Shown piece by piece: positions 38,501-53,149 of a DNA stretch of 64,000 bases. The stretch lies in contig JBANSL010000004.1 of the NCBI GenBank assembly GCA_037127255.1, positions 186,001 to 250,000 on the forward strand, given 5' to 3'. The notes below the pieces were generated by a model, which was not told where the DNA came from, ran no database searches, and saw only the letters and a list, made by a program, of their open reading frames with translations. Numbering within the stretch: the stretch's first letter is position 1; the number at the start of each line of letters is the position of its first letter. The position numbers and the translations under genes are program-made. This stretch comes from Persicaria tinctoria (taxonomy: Eukaryota; Streptophyta; Magnoliopsida; Caryophyllales; Polygonaceae).

Positions 38501-41500
38501 TCGTGTACAGTACCCTATGATAAAATGGCGAAATATGCGACGGACGTAAAATAGGGAATATTAGTCTCCGATTCAATAAATACAATATAAAACTTGTATC
38601 TACCAAGTTACAGAGTCATTAGAGTTGAGGCTCTGCCATTTTGGGTAGCTTAAGATTTCGATATATTTTTCGTGTACAGCACCCTATGAGAAAATGGCGA
38701 AATATGCGACGGACTTAAAATAGGGAATATTGGTCTCCGATTCAATAAATACAATATAAAACTTGTATCTACCAAGTTACAGAATCATTAGAGTTGAGGC
38801 TCTACCATTTTGGATAGCTTAAGATTTCGATATATTTTCGTGTACAGTACCCTATGAGAAAATTGCGAAATATGCGACGGACGTAAAATAGGGAATATTG
38901 GTCTCCGATTCAATAAATACAATATAAAACTTGTATCTACCAAGTTACAGAGTCATTAGAGTTGAGGCTCTGCCATTTTGGATAGCTTAAGATTTCGATA
39001 TATTTTTGTGTACAGTACCCTATGAGAAAATGGCGAAATATGCGACGGACTTAAAATAGGGAATATTGGTCTCCGATTCAATAAATACAATATAAAACTT
39101 GTATCTACCAAGTTACAGAGTCATTAGAGTTGAGGCTCTACCATTTTGGATAGCTTAAGATTTCGATATATTTTCGTGTACAGTACCCTATGAGAAAATT
39201 GCGAAATATGCGACAGACGTAAAATAGGGAATATTGGTATCCGATTCAATAAATAGAATAAAAAACTTGTATCTACCAAGTTACAGAGTCATTAGAGTTG
39301 AGGCTCTGCCATTTTGGATAGCTTAAGATTTTGATATATTTTCGTGTACAGTACCCTATGAGAAAATGGCGAAATATGCGACGGACTTAAGACATGGAAT
39401 ATTGGTCTCCGATTCAATAAATACAATATAAAACTTGTATCTACCAAGTTACAGAGTCATTAGAGTTGAGGCTCTGCCAGTTTGGATAGCTTAAGATTTC
39501 GATATATTTTCGTGTACAGTACCATATGAGAAAATGGCGAAATATGCGACGGACTTAAAATAGGGAATATTGGTCTCCGATTCAATAAATACAATATAAA
39601 ACTTGTATCTACCAAGTTACAGAGTCATTAGAGTTGAGGCTCTACCATTTTGGATAGCTTAAGATTTCGATATATTTTCGTGTACAATACCCTATGAGAA
39701 AATTGCGAAATATGCGACAGACTTAAAATAGGGAATATTGGTATCCGATTCAATAAATAGAATATAAAACTTGTATCTACCAAGTTACAGAGTCATTAGG
39801 GTTGAGGCTCTGCCATTTTGGATTGCATAAGATTTCGATATATTTTCGTGTACAATACCCTATGAGAAAATGGCGAAATATGCGACGGACTTAAAATAGG
39901 GAATATTGGTCTCCGATTCAATAAATACAATATAAAACTTGTATCTACCATGTTACAGAGTCTTTAGAGTTGAGGCTCTGCAATTTTGGATAGCTTAAGA
40001 TTTCGATATATTTTCGTGTACAGTACCCTATGAGAAAATTGCGAAATATGCGACAGACTTAAAATAGGGAATATTGGTCTCCGATTCAATAAATACAATA
40101 TAAAACTTGTATCTACCAAGTTACAGTGTCTTTGGAGTTGAGGCTCTGCCATTTTGGATTTCTTAAGATTTCAATATATTTTCGTGTACAGTACCCTATG
40201 AGAAAATGGCGAAATATGCGACGGACTTAAAATAGGGAATATTGGTCTCCGATTCAATAAATACAATATAAAACTTGTATCTACCAAGTTACAAAGTCAT
40301 TAGAGTTGAGGGTCTACCATTTTGGATAGCTTAAGATTTCGATATATTTTCGCGTACAGTACCCTATGAGAAAATTGCGAAATATGCGACAGACTTAAAA
40401 TAGGGAATATTGGTATCCGATTCAATAAATAGAATATAAAACTTGTATCTACCAAGTTACAGAGTCATTAGGGTTGAGCCTCTGCCATTTTGGATTGCTT
40501 AAGATTTCGATATATTTTCGTGTACAGTACCCTATGAGAAAATGGCGAAATATGCGACGGACTTAAAATAGGGAATATTGGTCTCCGATTCAATAAATAC
40601 AATATAAAACTTGTATCTACCAAGTTACAGAGTCATTAGAGTTGAGGCTCTGCTATTTTGGATTGCTTAAGATTTCGATATATTTTCGTGTACAGTACCC
40701 TATGATAAAATGGCGAAATATGCGACGGACGTAAAATAGGGAATATTAGTCTCCGATTCAATAAATACAATATAAAACTTGTATCTACCAAGTTACAGAG
40801 TCATTAGAGTTGAGGCTCTGCCATTTTGGATTTCTTAAGATTTCAATATATTTTCGTGTACAGTACCCTTTGAGAAAATGGCGAAATATGCGACGGACTT
40901 AAAATAGGGAATATTGGTCTCCGATTCAATAAATACAATATAAAACTTGTATCTACCAAGTTACAGAGTCATTAGAGTTGAGGGTCTACCATTTTGGATA
41001 GCTTAAGATTTCGATATATTTTCGCGTACAGTACCCTATGAGAAAATTGCGAAATATGCGACAGACTTAAAATAGGGAATATTGGTATCCGATTCAATAA
41101 ATAGAATATAAAACTTGTATCTACCAAGTTACAGAGTCATTAGGGTTGAGCCTCTGCCATTTTGGATTGCTTAAGATTTCGATATATTTTCGTGTACAGT
41201 ACCCTATGAGAAAATGGCGAAATATGCGACGAACTTAAAATAGGGAATATTGGTCTCCGATTCAATAAATACAATATAAAACTTGTATCTACCAAGTTAC
41301 AGAGTCATTAGAGTTGAGGCTCTGCTATTTTGGATTGCTTAAGATTTCGATATATTTTCGTGTACAGTACCCTATGATAAAATGGCGAAATATGCGACGG
41401 ACGTAAAATAGGGAATATTAGTCTCCGATTCAATAAATACAATATAAAACTTGTATCTACCAAGTTACAGAGTCATTAGAGTTGAGGCTCTGCCATTTTA

Positions 41501-42900
41501 GGTAGCTTAAGATTTCGATATATTTTTCGTGTACAGCACCCTATGAGAAAATGGCGAAATATGCGACGGACTTAAAATAGGGAATATTGGTCTCCGATTC
41601 AATAAATACAATATAAAACTTGTATCTACCAAGTTACAGAATCATTAGAGTTGAGGCTCTACCATTTTGGATAGCTTAAGATTTCGATATATTTTCGTGT
41701 ACAGTACCCTATGAGAAAATTACGAAATATGCGACGGACGTAAAATAGGGAATATTGGTCTCCGATTCAATAAATACAATATAAAACTTGTATCTACCAA
41801 GTTACAGAGTCATTAGAGTTGAGGCTCTGCCATTTTGGATAGCTTAAGATTTCGATATATTTTTGTGTACAGTACCCTATGAGAAAATGGCGAAATATGC
41901 GACGGACTTAAAATAGGGAATATTGGTCTCCGATTCAATAAATACAATATAAAACTTGTATCTACCAAGTTACAGAGTCATTAGAGTTGAGGCTCTACCA
42001 TTTTGGATAGCTTAAGATTTCGATATATTTTCGTGTACAGTACCCTATGAGAAAATTGCGAAATATGCGACAGACTTAAAATAGGGAATATTGGTATCCA
42101 ATTCAATAAATAGAATATAAAACTTGTATCTACCAAGTTACAGAGTCATTAGGGTTGAGGCTCTGCCATTTTGGATTGCTTAAGATTTCGATATATTTTC
42201 GTGTACAGTACCCTATGAGAAAATGGCGAAATATGCGACGGACTTAAAATAGGGAATATTGGTCTCCGATTCAATAAATACAATATAAAACTTGTATCTA
42301 CCAAGTTACAGAGTCATTAGAGTTGAGGCTCTGCTATTTTGGATTGCTTAAGATTTCGATATATTTTCGTGTACAGTACCCTATGATAAAATGGCGAAAT
42401 ATGCGACGGACGTAAAATAGGGAATATTAGTCTCCGATTCAATAAATACAATATAAAACTTGTATCTACCAAGTTACAGAGTCATTAGAGTTGAGGCTCT
42501 GCCATTTTGGGTAGCTTAAGATTTCGATATATTTTTCGTGTACAGCACCCTATGAGAAAATGGCGAAATATGCGACGGACTTAAAATAGGGAATATTGGT
42601 CTCCGATCCAATAAATACAATATAAAACTTGTATCTACCAAGTTACAGAATCATTAGAGTTGAGGCTCTACCATTTTGGATAGCTTAAGATTTCGATATA
42701 TTTTCGTGTACAGTACCCTATGAGAAAATTGCGAAATATGCGACGGACGTAAAATAGGGAATATTGGTCTCCGATTCAATAAATACAATATAAAACTTGT
42801 ATCTACCAAGTTACAGAGTCATTAGAGTTGAGGCTCTGCCATATTAGATAGCTTAAGATTTCGATATATTTTTGTGTACAGTACCCTATGAGAAAATGGC
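35600..42900. repeat. 12/13-monomer HOR block carrying 169-bp monomers
   Basis: GATAAAATGG marks recur at 36502, 38519, 40704, 41376 and 42385: spacings of 2017, 2185, 672 and 1009 bp, that is 12, 13, 4 and 6 monomers plus three single-base insertions. Four monomers (36616, 38633, 41490, 42499) carry an extra T (ATATATTTTTCG) with linked GGTAGC and CAGCACC changes. A CTGCAATTTT/AGTGTCTTTGG monomer pair recurs at 35.8, 37.8 and 40.0 kb. The block is a mixture of full and shortened HOR copies. Confidence 0.8.
36616..36784. repeat. 169-bp monomer, founder-type haplotype (+1 T)
   Basis: This is the first of four 169-bp monomers (others at 38633..38801, 41490..41658 and 42499..42667). All have one extra T in the ATATATTTT run plus CAGCACC and GGTAGC. 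Three linked changes in four copies show descent from one monomer spread by HOR amplification, not four separate insertions. Confidence 0.8.
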
Positions 42901-45900
42901 GAAATATGCGACGGACTTAAAATAGGGAATATTGGTCTCCGATTCAATAAATACAATATAAAACTTGTATCTACCAAGTTACAGAGTCATTAGAGTTGAG
43001 GCTCTGCCATTTTGGATAGCTTAAGATTTCGATATATTTTCGTGTACAGTACCCTATGAGAAAATTGCGAAATATGCGACAGACTTAAAATAGGGAATAT
43101 TGGTATCCGATTCAATAAATAGAATATAAAACTTGTATCTACCAAGTTACAGAGTCATTAGGGTTGAGGCTCTGCCATTTTGGATTGCTTAAGATTTCGA
43201 TATATTTTCGTCTACAGTACCCTATGGGAAAATGGCGAAATATGCGACGGACTTAAAATAGGGAATATTGGTCTCCGATTCAATAAATATAATATAAAAC
43301 TTGTATCTACCAAGTTACAGAGTCTTTAGAGTTGCGGCTTTGCCATTTTGGATTGCTTAAGATTTCGATATATTTTCGTGTACAGTACCCTATGTGAAAA
43401 TGGCGAAATATGCGACGGACGTAAAATAGGGAATATTGGTCTCCGATTCAATAAATACAATATAAAACTTGTATCTACCAAGTTACAGAGTCATTAGAGT
43501 TGAGGCTCTGCCATTTTGGATAGCTTAAGATTTCGATATATTTTCGTGTACAGTACCCTATGAGAAAATGGCGAAATATGCGACGGACTTAAAATAGAGA
43601 ATATTGGTCTCCGATTCAATAAATACAATATAAAACTTGTATCTACCAAGTTACAGAGTCATTAGAGTTGAGGCTCTACCATTTTGGATAGCTTAAGATT
43701 TCGATATATTTTCGTGTACAGTACCCTATGAGAAAATGACGAAATATGCGACGGACGTAAATTAGGGAATATTAGTCTCCGATTCAATAAATACAATATA
43801 AAACTTGTATCTGCCAAGTTACAGAGTCATTAGAGTTGAGGCTCTGCCATTTTGGATAGCTTAAGATTTCGATATATTTTCGTGTACAGTACCCTATGAG
43901 AAAATTGCGAAATATGCGACAGACTTAAAATAGGGAATATTGGTATCCGATTCAATAAATAGAATATAAAACTTGTATCTACCAAGTTACAGAGTCATTA
44001 GGGTTGAGGCTCTGCCATTTTGGATTGCTTAAGATTTCGATATATTTTCGTGTACAGTACCCTATGAGAAAATGACGAAATATGCGACGGACGTAAAATA
44101 GGGAATATTAGTCTCCGATTCAATAAATACAATATAAAACTTGTATCTACCAAGTTACAGAGTCATTAGAGTTGAGGCTCTGCCATTTTCGATAGCTTAA
44201 GATTTCGATATATTTTCGTGTACAGTACCCTATGAGAAAATGGCGAAATATGCGACGGACGTAAAATAGGGAATATTGGTCTCCGATTCAATAAATACAA
44301 TATAAAACTTGTATCTACCAAGTTACAGAGTCATTAGAGTTGAGGCTCTGCCATTTTGGATTGCTTAAGATTTCGATATATTTTCGTGTACAGTACCCTA
44401 TGAGAAAATGGCGAAATATGCGACGGACGTAAAATAGGGAATATTGGTCTCCGATTCAATAAATACAATATAAAACTTGTATCTACCAAGTTACAGAGTC
44501 ATTAGAGTTGAGGCTCTACCATTTTGGATAGCTTAAGATTTCGATATATTTTCGTGTACAGTACCCTATGAGAAAATTGCGAAATATGCGACAGACTTAA
44601 AATAGGGAATATTGGTCTCCGATTCAATAAATACAATATAAAACTTGTATCTACCAAGTTACAGAGTCTTTGGAGTTGAGGCTCTGCCATTTTGGATTTC
44701 TTAAGATTTCAATATATTTTCGTGTAGAGCACCCTATGAGAAAATGGCGAAATATGCGACGGACTTAAAATAGGGAATATTGGTCTCCGATTCAATAAAT
44801 ACAGTATAAAACTTGTATCTACCAAGTTACAGAATAATTAGAGTTGAGGCTCTACCATTTTGGATAGCTTAAGATTTCGATATATTTTCGTGTACAGTAC
44901 CCTATGAGAAAATTGCGAAATATGCGACAGACTTAAAATAGGGAATATTGGTATCCGATTCAATAAATAGAATATAAAACTTGTATCTACCAAGTTACAG
45001 AGTCATTAGGGTTGAGGCTCTGCCATTTTGGATTGCTTAAGATTTCGATATATTTTCGTGTACAGTACCCTATGAGAAAATGGCGAAATATGCGACGGAC
45101 GTAAAATAGGGAATATTGGTCTCCGATTCAATAAATACAATATAAAACTTGTATCTACCAAGTTACAGAGTCATTAGAGTTGAGGCTCTGCCATTTTGGA
45201 TAGCTTAAGATTTCGATATATTTTCGTGTACAGTACCCTATGAGAAAATGGCGAAATATGCGACGGACTTAAAATAGAGAATATTGGTCTCCGATTCAAT
45301 AAATACAATATAAAACTTGTATCTACCACGTTACAGAGTCATTAGAGTTGAGGCTCTACCATTTTGGATAGCTTAAGATTTCGATATATTTTCGTGTACA
45401 GTACCCTATGAGAAAATGACGAAATATGCGACGGACGTAAAATAGGGAATATTAGTCTCCGATTCAATAAATACAATATAAAACTTGTATCTACCAAGTT
45501 ACAAAGTCATTAGAGTTGAGGCTCTGCCATTTTGGATAGCTTAAGATTTCGATATATTTTCGTGTACAGTACCCTATGAGAAAATTGCGAAATATGCGAC
45601 AGACTTAAAATAGGGAATATTGGTATCCGATTCAATAAATAGAATATAAAACTTGTATCTACCAAGTTACAGAGTCATTAGGGTTGAGGCTCTGCCATTT
45701 TGGATTGCTTAAGATTTCGATATATTTTCGTCTACAGTACCCTATGGGAAAATGGCGAAATATGCGACGGACTTAAAATAGGGAATATTGGTCTCCGATT
45801 CAATAAATATAATATAAAACTTGTATCTACCAAGTTACAGAGTCTTTAGAGTTGAGGCTTTGCCATTTTGGATTGCTTAAGATTTCGATATATTTTCGTG

Positions 45901-48052
45901 TACAGTACCCTATGTGAAAATGGCGAAATATGCGACGGACGTAAAATAGGGAATATTGGTCTCCGATTCAATAAATACAATATAAAACTTGTATCTACCA
46001 AGTTACAGAGTCATTAGAGTTGAGGCTCTGCCATTTTGGATAGCTTAAGATTTCGATATATTTTCGTGTACAGTACCCTATGAGAAAATGGCGAAATATG
46101 CGACGGACTTAAAATAGAGAATATTGGTCTCCGATTCAATAAATACAATATAAAACTTGTATCTACCAAGTTACAGAGTCATTAGAGTTGAGGCTCTACC
46201 ATTTTGGATAGCTTAAGATTTCGATATATTTTCGTGTACAGTACCCTATGAGAAAATGACGAAATATGCGACGGACGTAAAATAGGGAATATTAGTCTCC
46301 GATTCAATAAATACAATATAAAACTTGTATCTACCAAGTTACAGAGTCATTAGAGTTGAGGCTCTGCCATTTTGGATAGCTTAAGATTTCGATATATTTT
46401 CGTGTACAGTACCCTATGAGAAAATTGCGAAATATGCGACAGACTTAAAATAGGGAATATTGGTATCCGATTCAATAAATAGAATATAAAACTTGTATCT
46501 ACCAAGTTACAGAGTCATTAGGGTTGAGGCTCTGCCATTTTGGATTGCTTAAGATTTCGATATATTTTCGTGTACAGTACCCTATGAGAAAATGACGAAA
46601 TATGCGACGGACGTAAAATAGGGAATATTAGTCTCCGATTCAATAAATACAATATAAAACTTGTATCTACCAAGTTACAGAGTCATTAGAGTTGAGGCTC
46701 TGCCATTTTCGATAGCTTAAGATTTCGATATATTTTCGTGTACAGTAAGTACCCTATGAGAAAATGGCGAAATATGCGACGGACGTAAAATAGGGAATAT
46801 TGGTCTCCGATTTAATAAATACAATATAAAACTTGTATCTACCAAGTTACAGAGTCATTAGAGTTGAGGCTCTGCCATTTTGGATTGCTTAAGATTTCGA
46901 TATATTTTCGTGTACAGTACCCTATGAGAAAATGGCGAAATATGCGACGGACGTAAAATAGGGAATATTGGTCTCCGATTCAATAAATACAATATAAAAC
47001 TTGTATCTACCAAGTTACAGAGTCATTAGAGTTGAGGCTCTACCATTTTGGATAGCTTAAGATTTCGATATATTTTCGTGTACAGTACCCTATGAGAAAA
47101 TTGCGAAATATGCGACAGACTTAAAATAGGGAATATTGGTCTCCGATTCAATAAATACAATATAAAACTTGTATCTACCAAGTTACAGAGTCTTTGGAGT
47201 TGAGGCTCTGCCATTTTGGATTTCTTAAGATTTCAATATATTTTCGTGTAGAGTACCCTATGAGAAAATGGCGAAATATGCGACGGACTTAAAATAGGGA
47301 ATATTGGTCTCCGATTCAATAAATACAGTATAAAACTTGTATCTACCAAGTTACAGAATAATTAGAGTTGAGGCTCTACCATTTTGGATAGCTTAAGATT
47401 TCGATATATTTTCGTGTACAGTACCCTATGAGAAAATTGCGAAATATGCGACAGACTTAAAATAGGGAATATTGGTATCCGATTCAATAAATAGAATATA
47501 AAACTTGTATCTACCAAGTTACAGAGTCATTAGGGTTGAGGCTCTGCCATTTTGGATTGCTTAAGATTTCGATATATTTTCGTGTACAGTACCCTATGAG
47601 AAAATGGCGAAATATGCGACGGACTTAAAATAGGGAATATTGGTCTCCGATTCAATAAATACAATATAAAACTTGTATCTACCAAGTTACAGAGTCATTA
47701 GAGTTGAGGCTCTACCATTTTGGATAGCTTAAGATTTCGATATATTTTCGTGTACAGTACCCTATGAGAAAATTGCGAAATATGCGACAGACTTAAAATA
47801 GGGAATATTGGTATCCGATTCAATAAATAGAATATAAAACTTGTATCTACCAAGTTACAGAGTCATTAGGGTTGAGGCTCTGCCATTTTGGATTGCATAA
47901 GATTTCGATATATTTTCGTGTACAGTACCCTATGAGAAAATGGCGAAATATGCGACGGACTTAAAATAGGGAATATTGGTCTCCGATTCAATAAATACAA
48001 TATAAAACTTGTATCTACCATGTTACAGAGTCATTAGAGTTGAGGCTCTGCA
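42900..48052. repeat. 15-monomer (2520-bp) HOR copies, older set
   Basis: The TCTACAGTACCCTATGGG variant at 43211 and 45731 and TATGTGAAAAT at 43391 and 45911 are each 2520 bp apart. Copies differ at scattered bases, for example GCGGCTTTGCC at 43334 against GAGGCTTTGCC, TTGTATCTGCC at 43806 and AAATTAGGG near 43759. One monomer (46700..46871) has a 4-bp AGTA duplication. Confidence 0.75.
46700..46871. repeat. 172-bp monomer with a private AGTA duplication
   Basis: TACAGTACCC has become TACAGTAAGTACCC, with AGTA repeated at 46744..46747 and 46748..46751. The related TTTTCGATAGC monomers near 44180, 49892 and 52412 lack it, so the insertion arose after those copies separated. It is the only 4-bp length change I found in the array. 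Confidence 0.85.
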
Positions 48053-51000
48053 ATTTTGGATAGCTTAAGATTTCGATATATTTTCGTGTACAGTACCCTA
48101 TGAGAAAATGACGAAATATGCGACGGACGTAAAATAGGGAATATTAGTCTCCGATTCAATAAATACAATATAAAACTTGTATCTACCAAGTTACAGAGTC
48201 ATTAGAGTTGAGGCTCTGCCATTTTGGATAGCTTAAGATTTCGATATATTTTCGTGTACAGTACCCTATGAGAAAATTGCGAAATATGCGACAGACTTAA
48301 AATAGGGAATATTGGTATCCGATTCAATAAATAGAATATAAAACTTGTATCTACCAAGTTACAGAGTCATTAGGGTTGAGGCTCTGCCATTCTGGATTGC
48401 TTAAGATTTCGATATATTTTCGTGTACAGTACCCTATGAGAAAATGGCGAAATATGCGACGGACTTAAAATAGGGAATATTGGTCTCCGATTCAATAAAT
48501 ACAATATAAAACTTGTATCTACCAAGTTACAGAGTCATTAGAGTTGAGGCTCTACCATTTTGGATAGCTTAAGATTTCGATATATTTTCGTGTACAGTAC
48601 CCTATGAGAAAATGACGAAATATGCGACGGACGTAAAATAGGGAATATTAGTCTCCGATTCAATAAATACAATATAAAACTTGTATCTACCAAGTTACAG
48701 AGTCATTAGAGTTGAGGCTCTGCCATTTTGGATAGCTTAAGATTTCGATATATTTTCGTGTACAGTACCCTATGAGAAAATTGCGAAATATGCGACAGAC
48801 TTAAAATAGGGAATATTGGTATCCGATTCAATAAATAGAATATAAAACTTGTATCTACCAAGTTACAGAGTCATTAGGGTTGAGGCTCTGCCATTTTGGA
48901 TTGCTTAAGATTTCGATATATTTTCGTCTACAGTACCCTATGGGAAAATGGCGAAATATGCGACGGACTTAAAATAGGGAATATTGGTCTCCGATTCAAT
49001 AAATATAATATAAAACTTGTATCTACCAAGTTACAGAGTCTTTAGAGTTGAGGCTTTGCCATTTTTGATTGCTTAAGATTTCGATATATTTTCGTGTACA
49101 GTACCCTATGTGAAAATGGCGAAATATGCGACGGACGTAAAATAGGGAATATTGGTCTCCGATTCAATAAATACAATATAAAACTTGTATCTACCAAGTT
49201 ACAGAGTCATTAGAGTTGAGGCTCTGCCATTTTGGATAGCTTAAGATTTCGATATATTTTCGTGTACAGTACCCTATGAGAAAATGGCGAAATATGCGAC
49301 GGACTTAAAATAGAGAATATTGGTCTCCGATTCAATAAATACAATATAAAACTTGTATCTACCAAGTTACAGAGTCATTAGAGTTGAGGCTCTACCATTT
49401 TGGATAGCTTAAGATTTCGATATATTTTCGTGTACAGTACCCTATGAGAAAATGACGAAATATGCGACGGACGTAAAATAGGGAATATTAGTCTCCGATT
49501 CAATAAATACAATATAAAACTTGTATCTACCAAGTTACAGAGTCATTAGAGTTGAGGCTCTGCCATTTTGGATAGCTTAAGATTTCGATATATTTTCGTG
49601 TACAGTACCCTATGAGAAAATTGCGAAATATGCGACAGACTTAAAATAGGGAATATTGGTATCCGATTCAATAAATAGAATATAAAACTTGTATCTACCA
49701 AGTTACAGAGTCATTAGGGTTGAGGCTCTGCCATTTTGGATTGCTTAAGATTTCGATATATTTTCGTGTACAGTACCCTATGAGAAAATGACGAAATATG
49801 CGACGGACGTAAAATAGGGAATATTAGTCTCCGATTCAATAAATACAATATAAAACTTGTATCTACCAAGTTACAGAGTCATTAGAGTTGAGGCTCTGCC
49901 ATTTTCGATAGCTTAAGATTTCGATATATTTTCGTGTACAGTACCCTATGAGAAAATGGCGAAATATGCGACGGACGTAAAATAGGGAATATTGGTCTCC
50001 GATTCAATAAATACAATATAAAACTTGTATCTACCAAGTTACAGAGTCATTAGAGTTGAGGCTCTGCCATTTTGGATTGCTTAAGATTTCGATATATTTT
50101 CGTGTACAGTACCCTATGAGAAAATGGCGAAATATGCGACGGACGTAAAATAGGGAATATTGGTCTCCGATTCAATAAATACAATATAAAACTTGTATCT
50201 ACCAAGTTACAGAGTCATTAGAGTTGAGGCTCTACCATTTTGGATAGCTTAAGATTTCGATATATTTTCGTGTACAGTACCCTATGAGAAAATTGCGAAA
50301 TATGCGACAGACTTAAAATAGGGAATATTGGTCTCCGATTCAATAAATACAATATAAAACTTGTATCTACCAAGTTACAGAGTCTTTGGAGTTGAGGCTC
50401 TGCCATTTTGGATTTCTTAAGATTTCAATATATTTTCGTGTAGAGTACCCTATGAGAAAATGGCGAAATATGCGACGGACTTAAAATAGGGAATATTGGT
50501 CTCCGATTCAATAAATACAGTATAAAACTTGTATCTACCAAGTTACAGAATAATTAGAGTTGAGGCTCTACCATTTTGGATAGCTTAAGATTTCGATATA
50601 TTTTCGTGTACAGTACCCTATGAGAAAATGACGAAATATGCGACGGACGTAAAATAGGGAATATTAGTCTCCGATTCAATAAATACAATATAAAACTTGT
50701 ATCTACCAAGTTACAGAGTCATTAGAGTTGAGGCTCTGCCATTTTGGATAGCTTAAGATTTCGATATATTTTCGTGTACAGTACCCTATGAGAAAATTGC
50801 GAAATATGCGACAGACTTAAAATAGGGAATATTGGTATCCGATTCAATAAATAGAATATAAAACTTGTATCTACCAAGTTACAGAGTCATTAGGGTTGAG
50901 GCTCTGCCATTCTGGATTGCTTAAGATTTCGATATATTTTCGTGTACAGTACCCTATGAGAAAATGGCGAAATATGCGACGGACTTAAAATAGGGAATAT

Positions 51001-53149
51001 TGGTCTCCGATTCAATAAATACAATATAAAACTTGTATCTACCAAGTTACAGAGTCATTAGAGTTGAGGCTCTACCATTTTGGATAGCTTAAGATTTCGA
51101 TATATTTTCGTGTACAGTACCCTATGAGAAAATGACGAAATATGCGACGGACGTAAAATAGGGAATATTAGTCTCCGATTCAATAAATACAATATAAAAC
51201 TTGTATCTACCAAGTTACAGAGTCATTAGAGTTGAGGCTCTGCCATTTTGGATAGCTTAAGATTTCGATATATTTTCGTGTACAGTACCCTATGAGAAAA
51301 TTGCGAAATATGCGACAGACTTAAAATAGGGAATATTGGTATCCGATTCAATAAATAGAATATAAAACTTGTATCTACCAAGTTACAGAGTCATTAGGGT
51401 TGAGGCTCTGCCATTTTGGATTGCTTAAGATTTCGATATATTTTCGTCTACAGTACCCTATGGGAAAATGGCGAAATATGCGACGGACTTAAAATAGGGA
51501 ATATTGGTCTCCGATTCAATAAATATAATATAAAACTTGTATCTACCAAGTTACAGAGTCTTTAGAGTTGAGGCTTTGCCATTTTTGATTGCTTAAGATT
51601 TCGATATATTTTCGTGTACAGTACCCTATGTGAAAATGGCGAAATATGCGACGGACGTAAAATAGGGAATATTGGTCTCCGATTCAATAAATACAATATA
51701 AAACTTGTATCTACCAAGTTACAGAGTCATTAGAGTTGAGGCTCTGCCATTTTGGATAGCTTAAGATTTCGATATATTTTCGTGTACAGTACCCTATGAG
51801 AAAATGGCGAAATATGCGACGGACTTAAAATAGAGAATATTGGTCTCCGATTCAATAAATACAATATAAAACTTGTATCTACCAAGTTACAGAGTCATTA
51901 GAGTTGAGGCTCTACCATTTTGGATAGCTTAAGATTTCGATATATTTTCGTGTACAGTACCCTATGAGAAAATGACGAAATATGCGACGGACGTAAAATA
52001 GGGAATATTAGTCTCCGATTCAATAAATACAATATAAAACTTGTATCTACCAAGTTACAGAGTCATTAGAGTTGAGGCTCTGCCATTTTGGATAGCTTAA
52101 GATTTCGATATATTTTCGTGTACAGTACCCTATGAGAAAATTGCGAAATATGCGACAGACTTAAAATAGGGAATATTGGTATCCGATTCAATAAATAGAA
52201 TATAAAACTTGTATCTACCAAGTTACAGAGTCATTAGGGTTGAGGCTCTGCCATTTTGGATTGCTTAAGATTTCGATATATTTTCGTGTACAGTACCCTA
52301 TGAGAAAATGACGAAATATGCGACGGACGTAAAATAGGGAATATTAGTCTCCGATTCAATAAATACAATATAAAACTTGTATCTACCAAGTTACAGAGTC
52401 ATTAGAGTTGAGGCTCTGCCATTTTCGATAGCTTAAGATTTCGATATATTTTCGTGTACAGTACCCTATGAGAAAATGGCGAAATATGCGACGGACGTAA
52501 AATAGGGAATATTGGTCTCCGATTCAATAAATACAATATAAAACTTGTATCTACCAAGTTACAGAGTCATTAGAGTTGAGGCTCTGCCATTTTGGATTGC
52601 TTAAGATTTCGATATATTTTCGTGTACAGTACCCTATGAGAAAATGGCGAAATATGCGACGGACGTAAAATAGGGAATATTGGTCTCCGATTCAATAAAT
52701 ACAATATAAAACTTGTATCTACCAAGTTACAGAGTCATTAGAGTTGAGGCTCTACCATTTTGGATAGCTTAAGATTTCGATATATTTTCGTGTACAGTAC
52801 CCTATGAGAAAATTGCGAAATATGCGACAGACTTAAAATAGGGAATATTGGTCTCCGATTCAATAAATACAATATAAAACTTGTATCTACCAAGTTACAG
52901 AGTCTTTGGAGTTGAGGCTCTGCCATTTTGGATTTCTTAAGATTTCAATATATTTTCGTGTAGAGTACCCTATGAGAAAATGGCGAAATATGCGACGGAC
53001 TTAAAATAGGGAATATTGGTCTCCGATTCAATAAATACAGTATAAAACTTGTATCTACCAAGTTACAGAATAATTAGAGTTGAGGCTCTACCATTTTGGA
53101 TAGCTTAAGATTTCGATATATTTTCGTGTACAGTACCCTATGAGAAAAT
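48053..53149. repeat. Perfect tandem duplication of a 15-monomer (2520-bp) unit
   Basis: 48053..50629 equals 50573..53149 at a 2520-bp offset, with no difference seen line by line, including rare variants CCATTCTGG (48389/50909), TGCCATTTTTGATTGC (near 49058/51578) and TATGTGAAAAT (49107/51627). The nearest flanking mismatches (48052 and 50630) place the exchange within 50573..50629. This is the longest identical tandem copy in the window and one of the youngest events. Confidence 0.85.
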
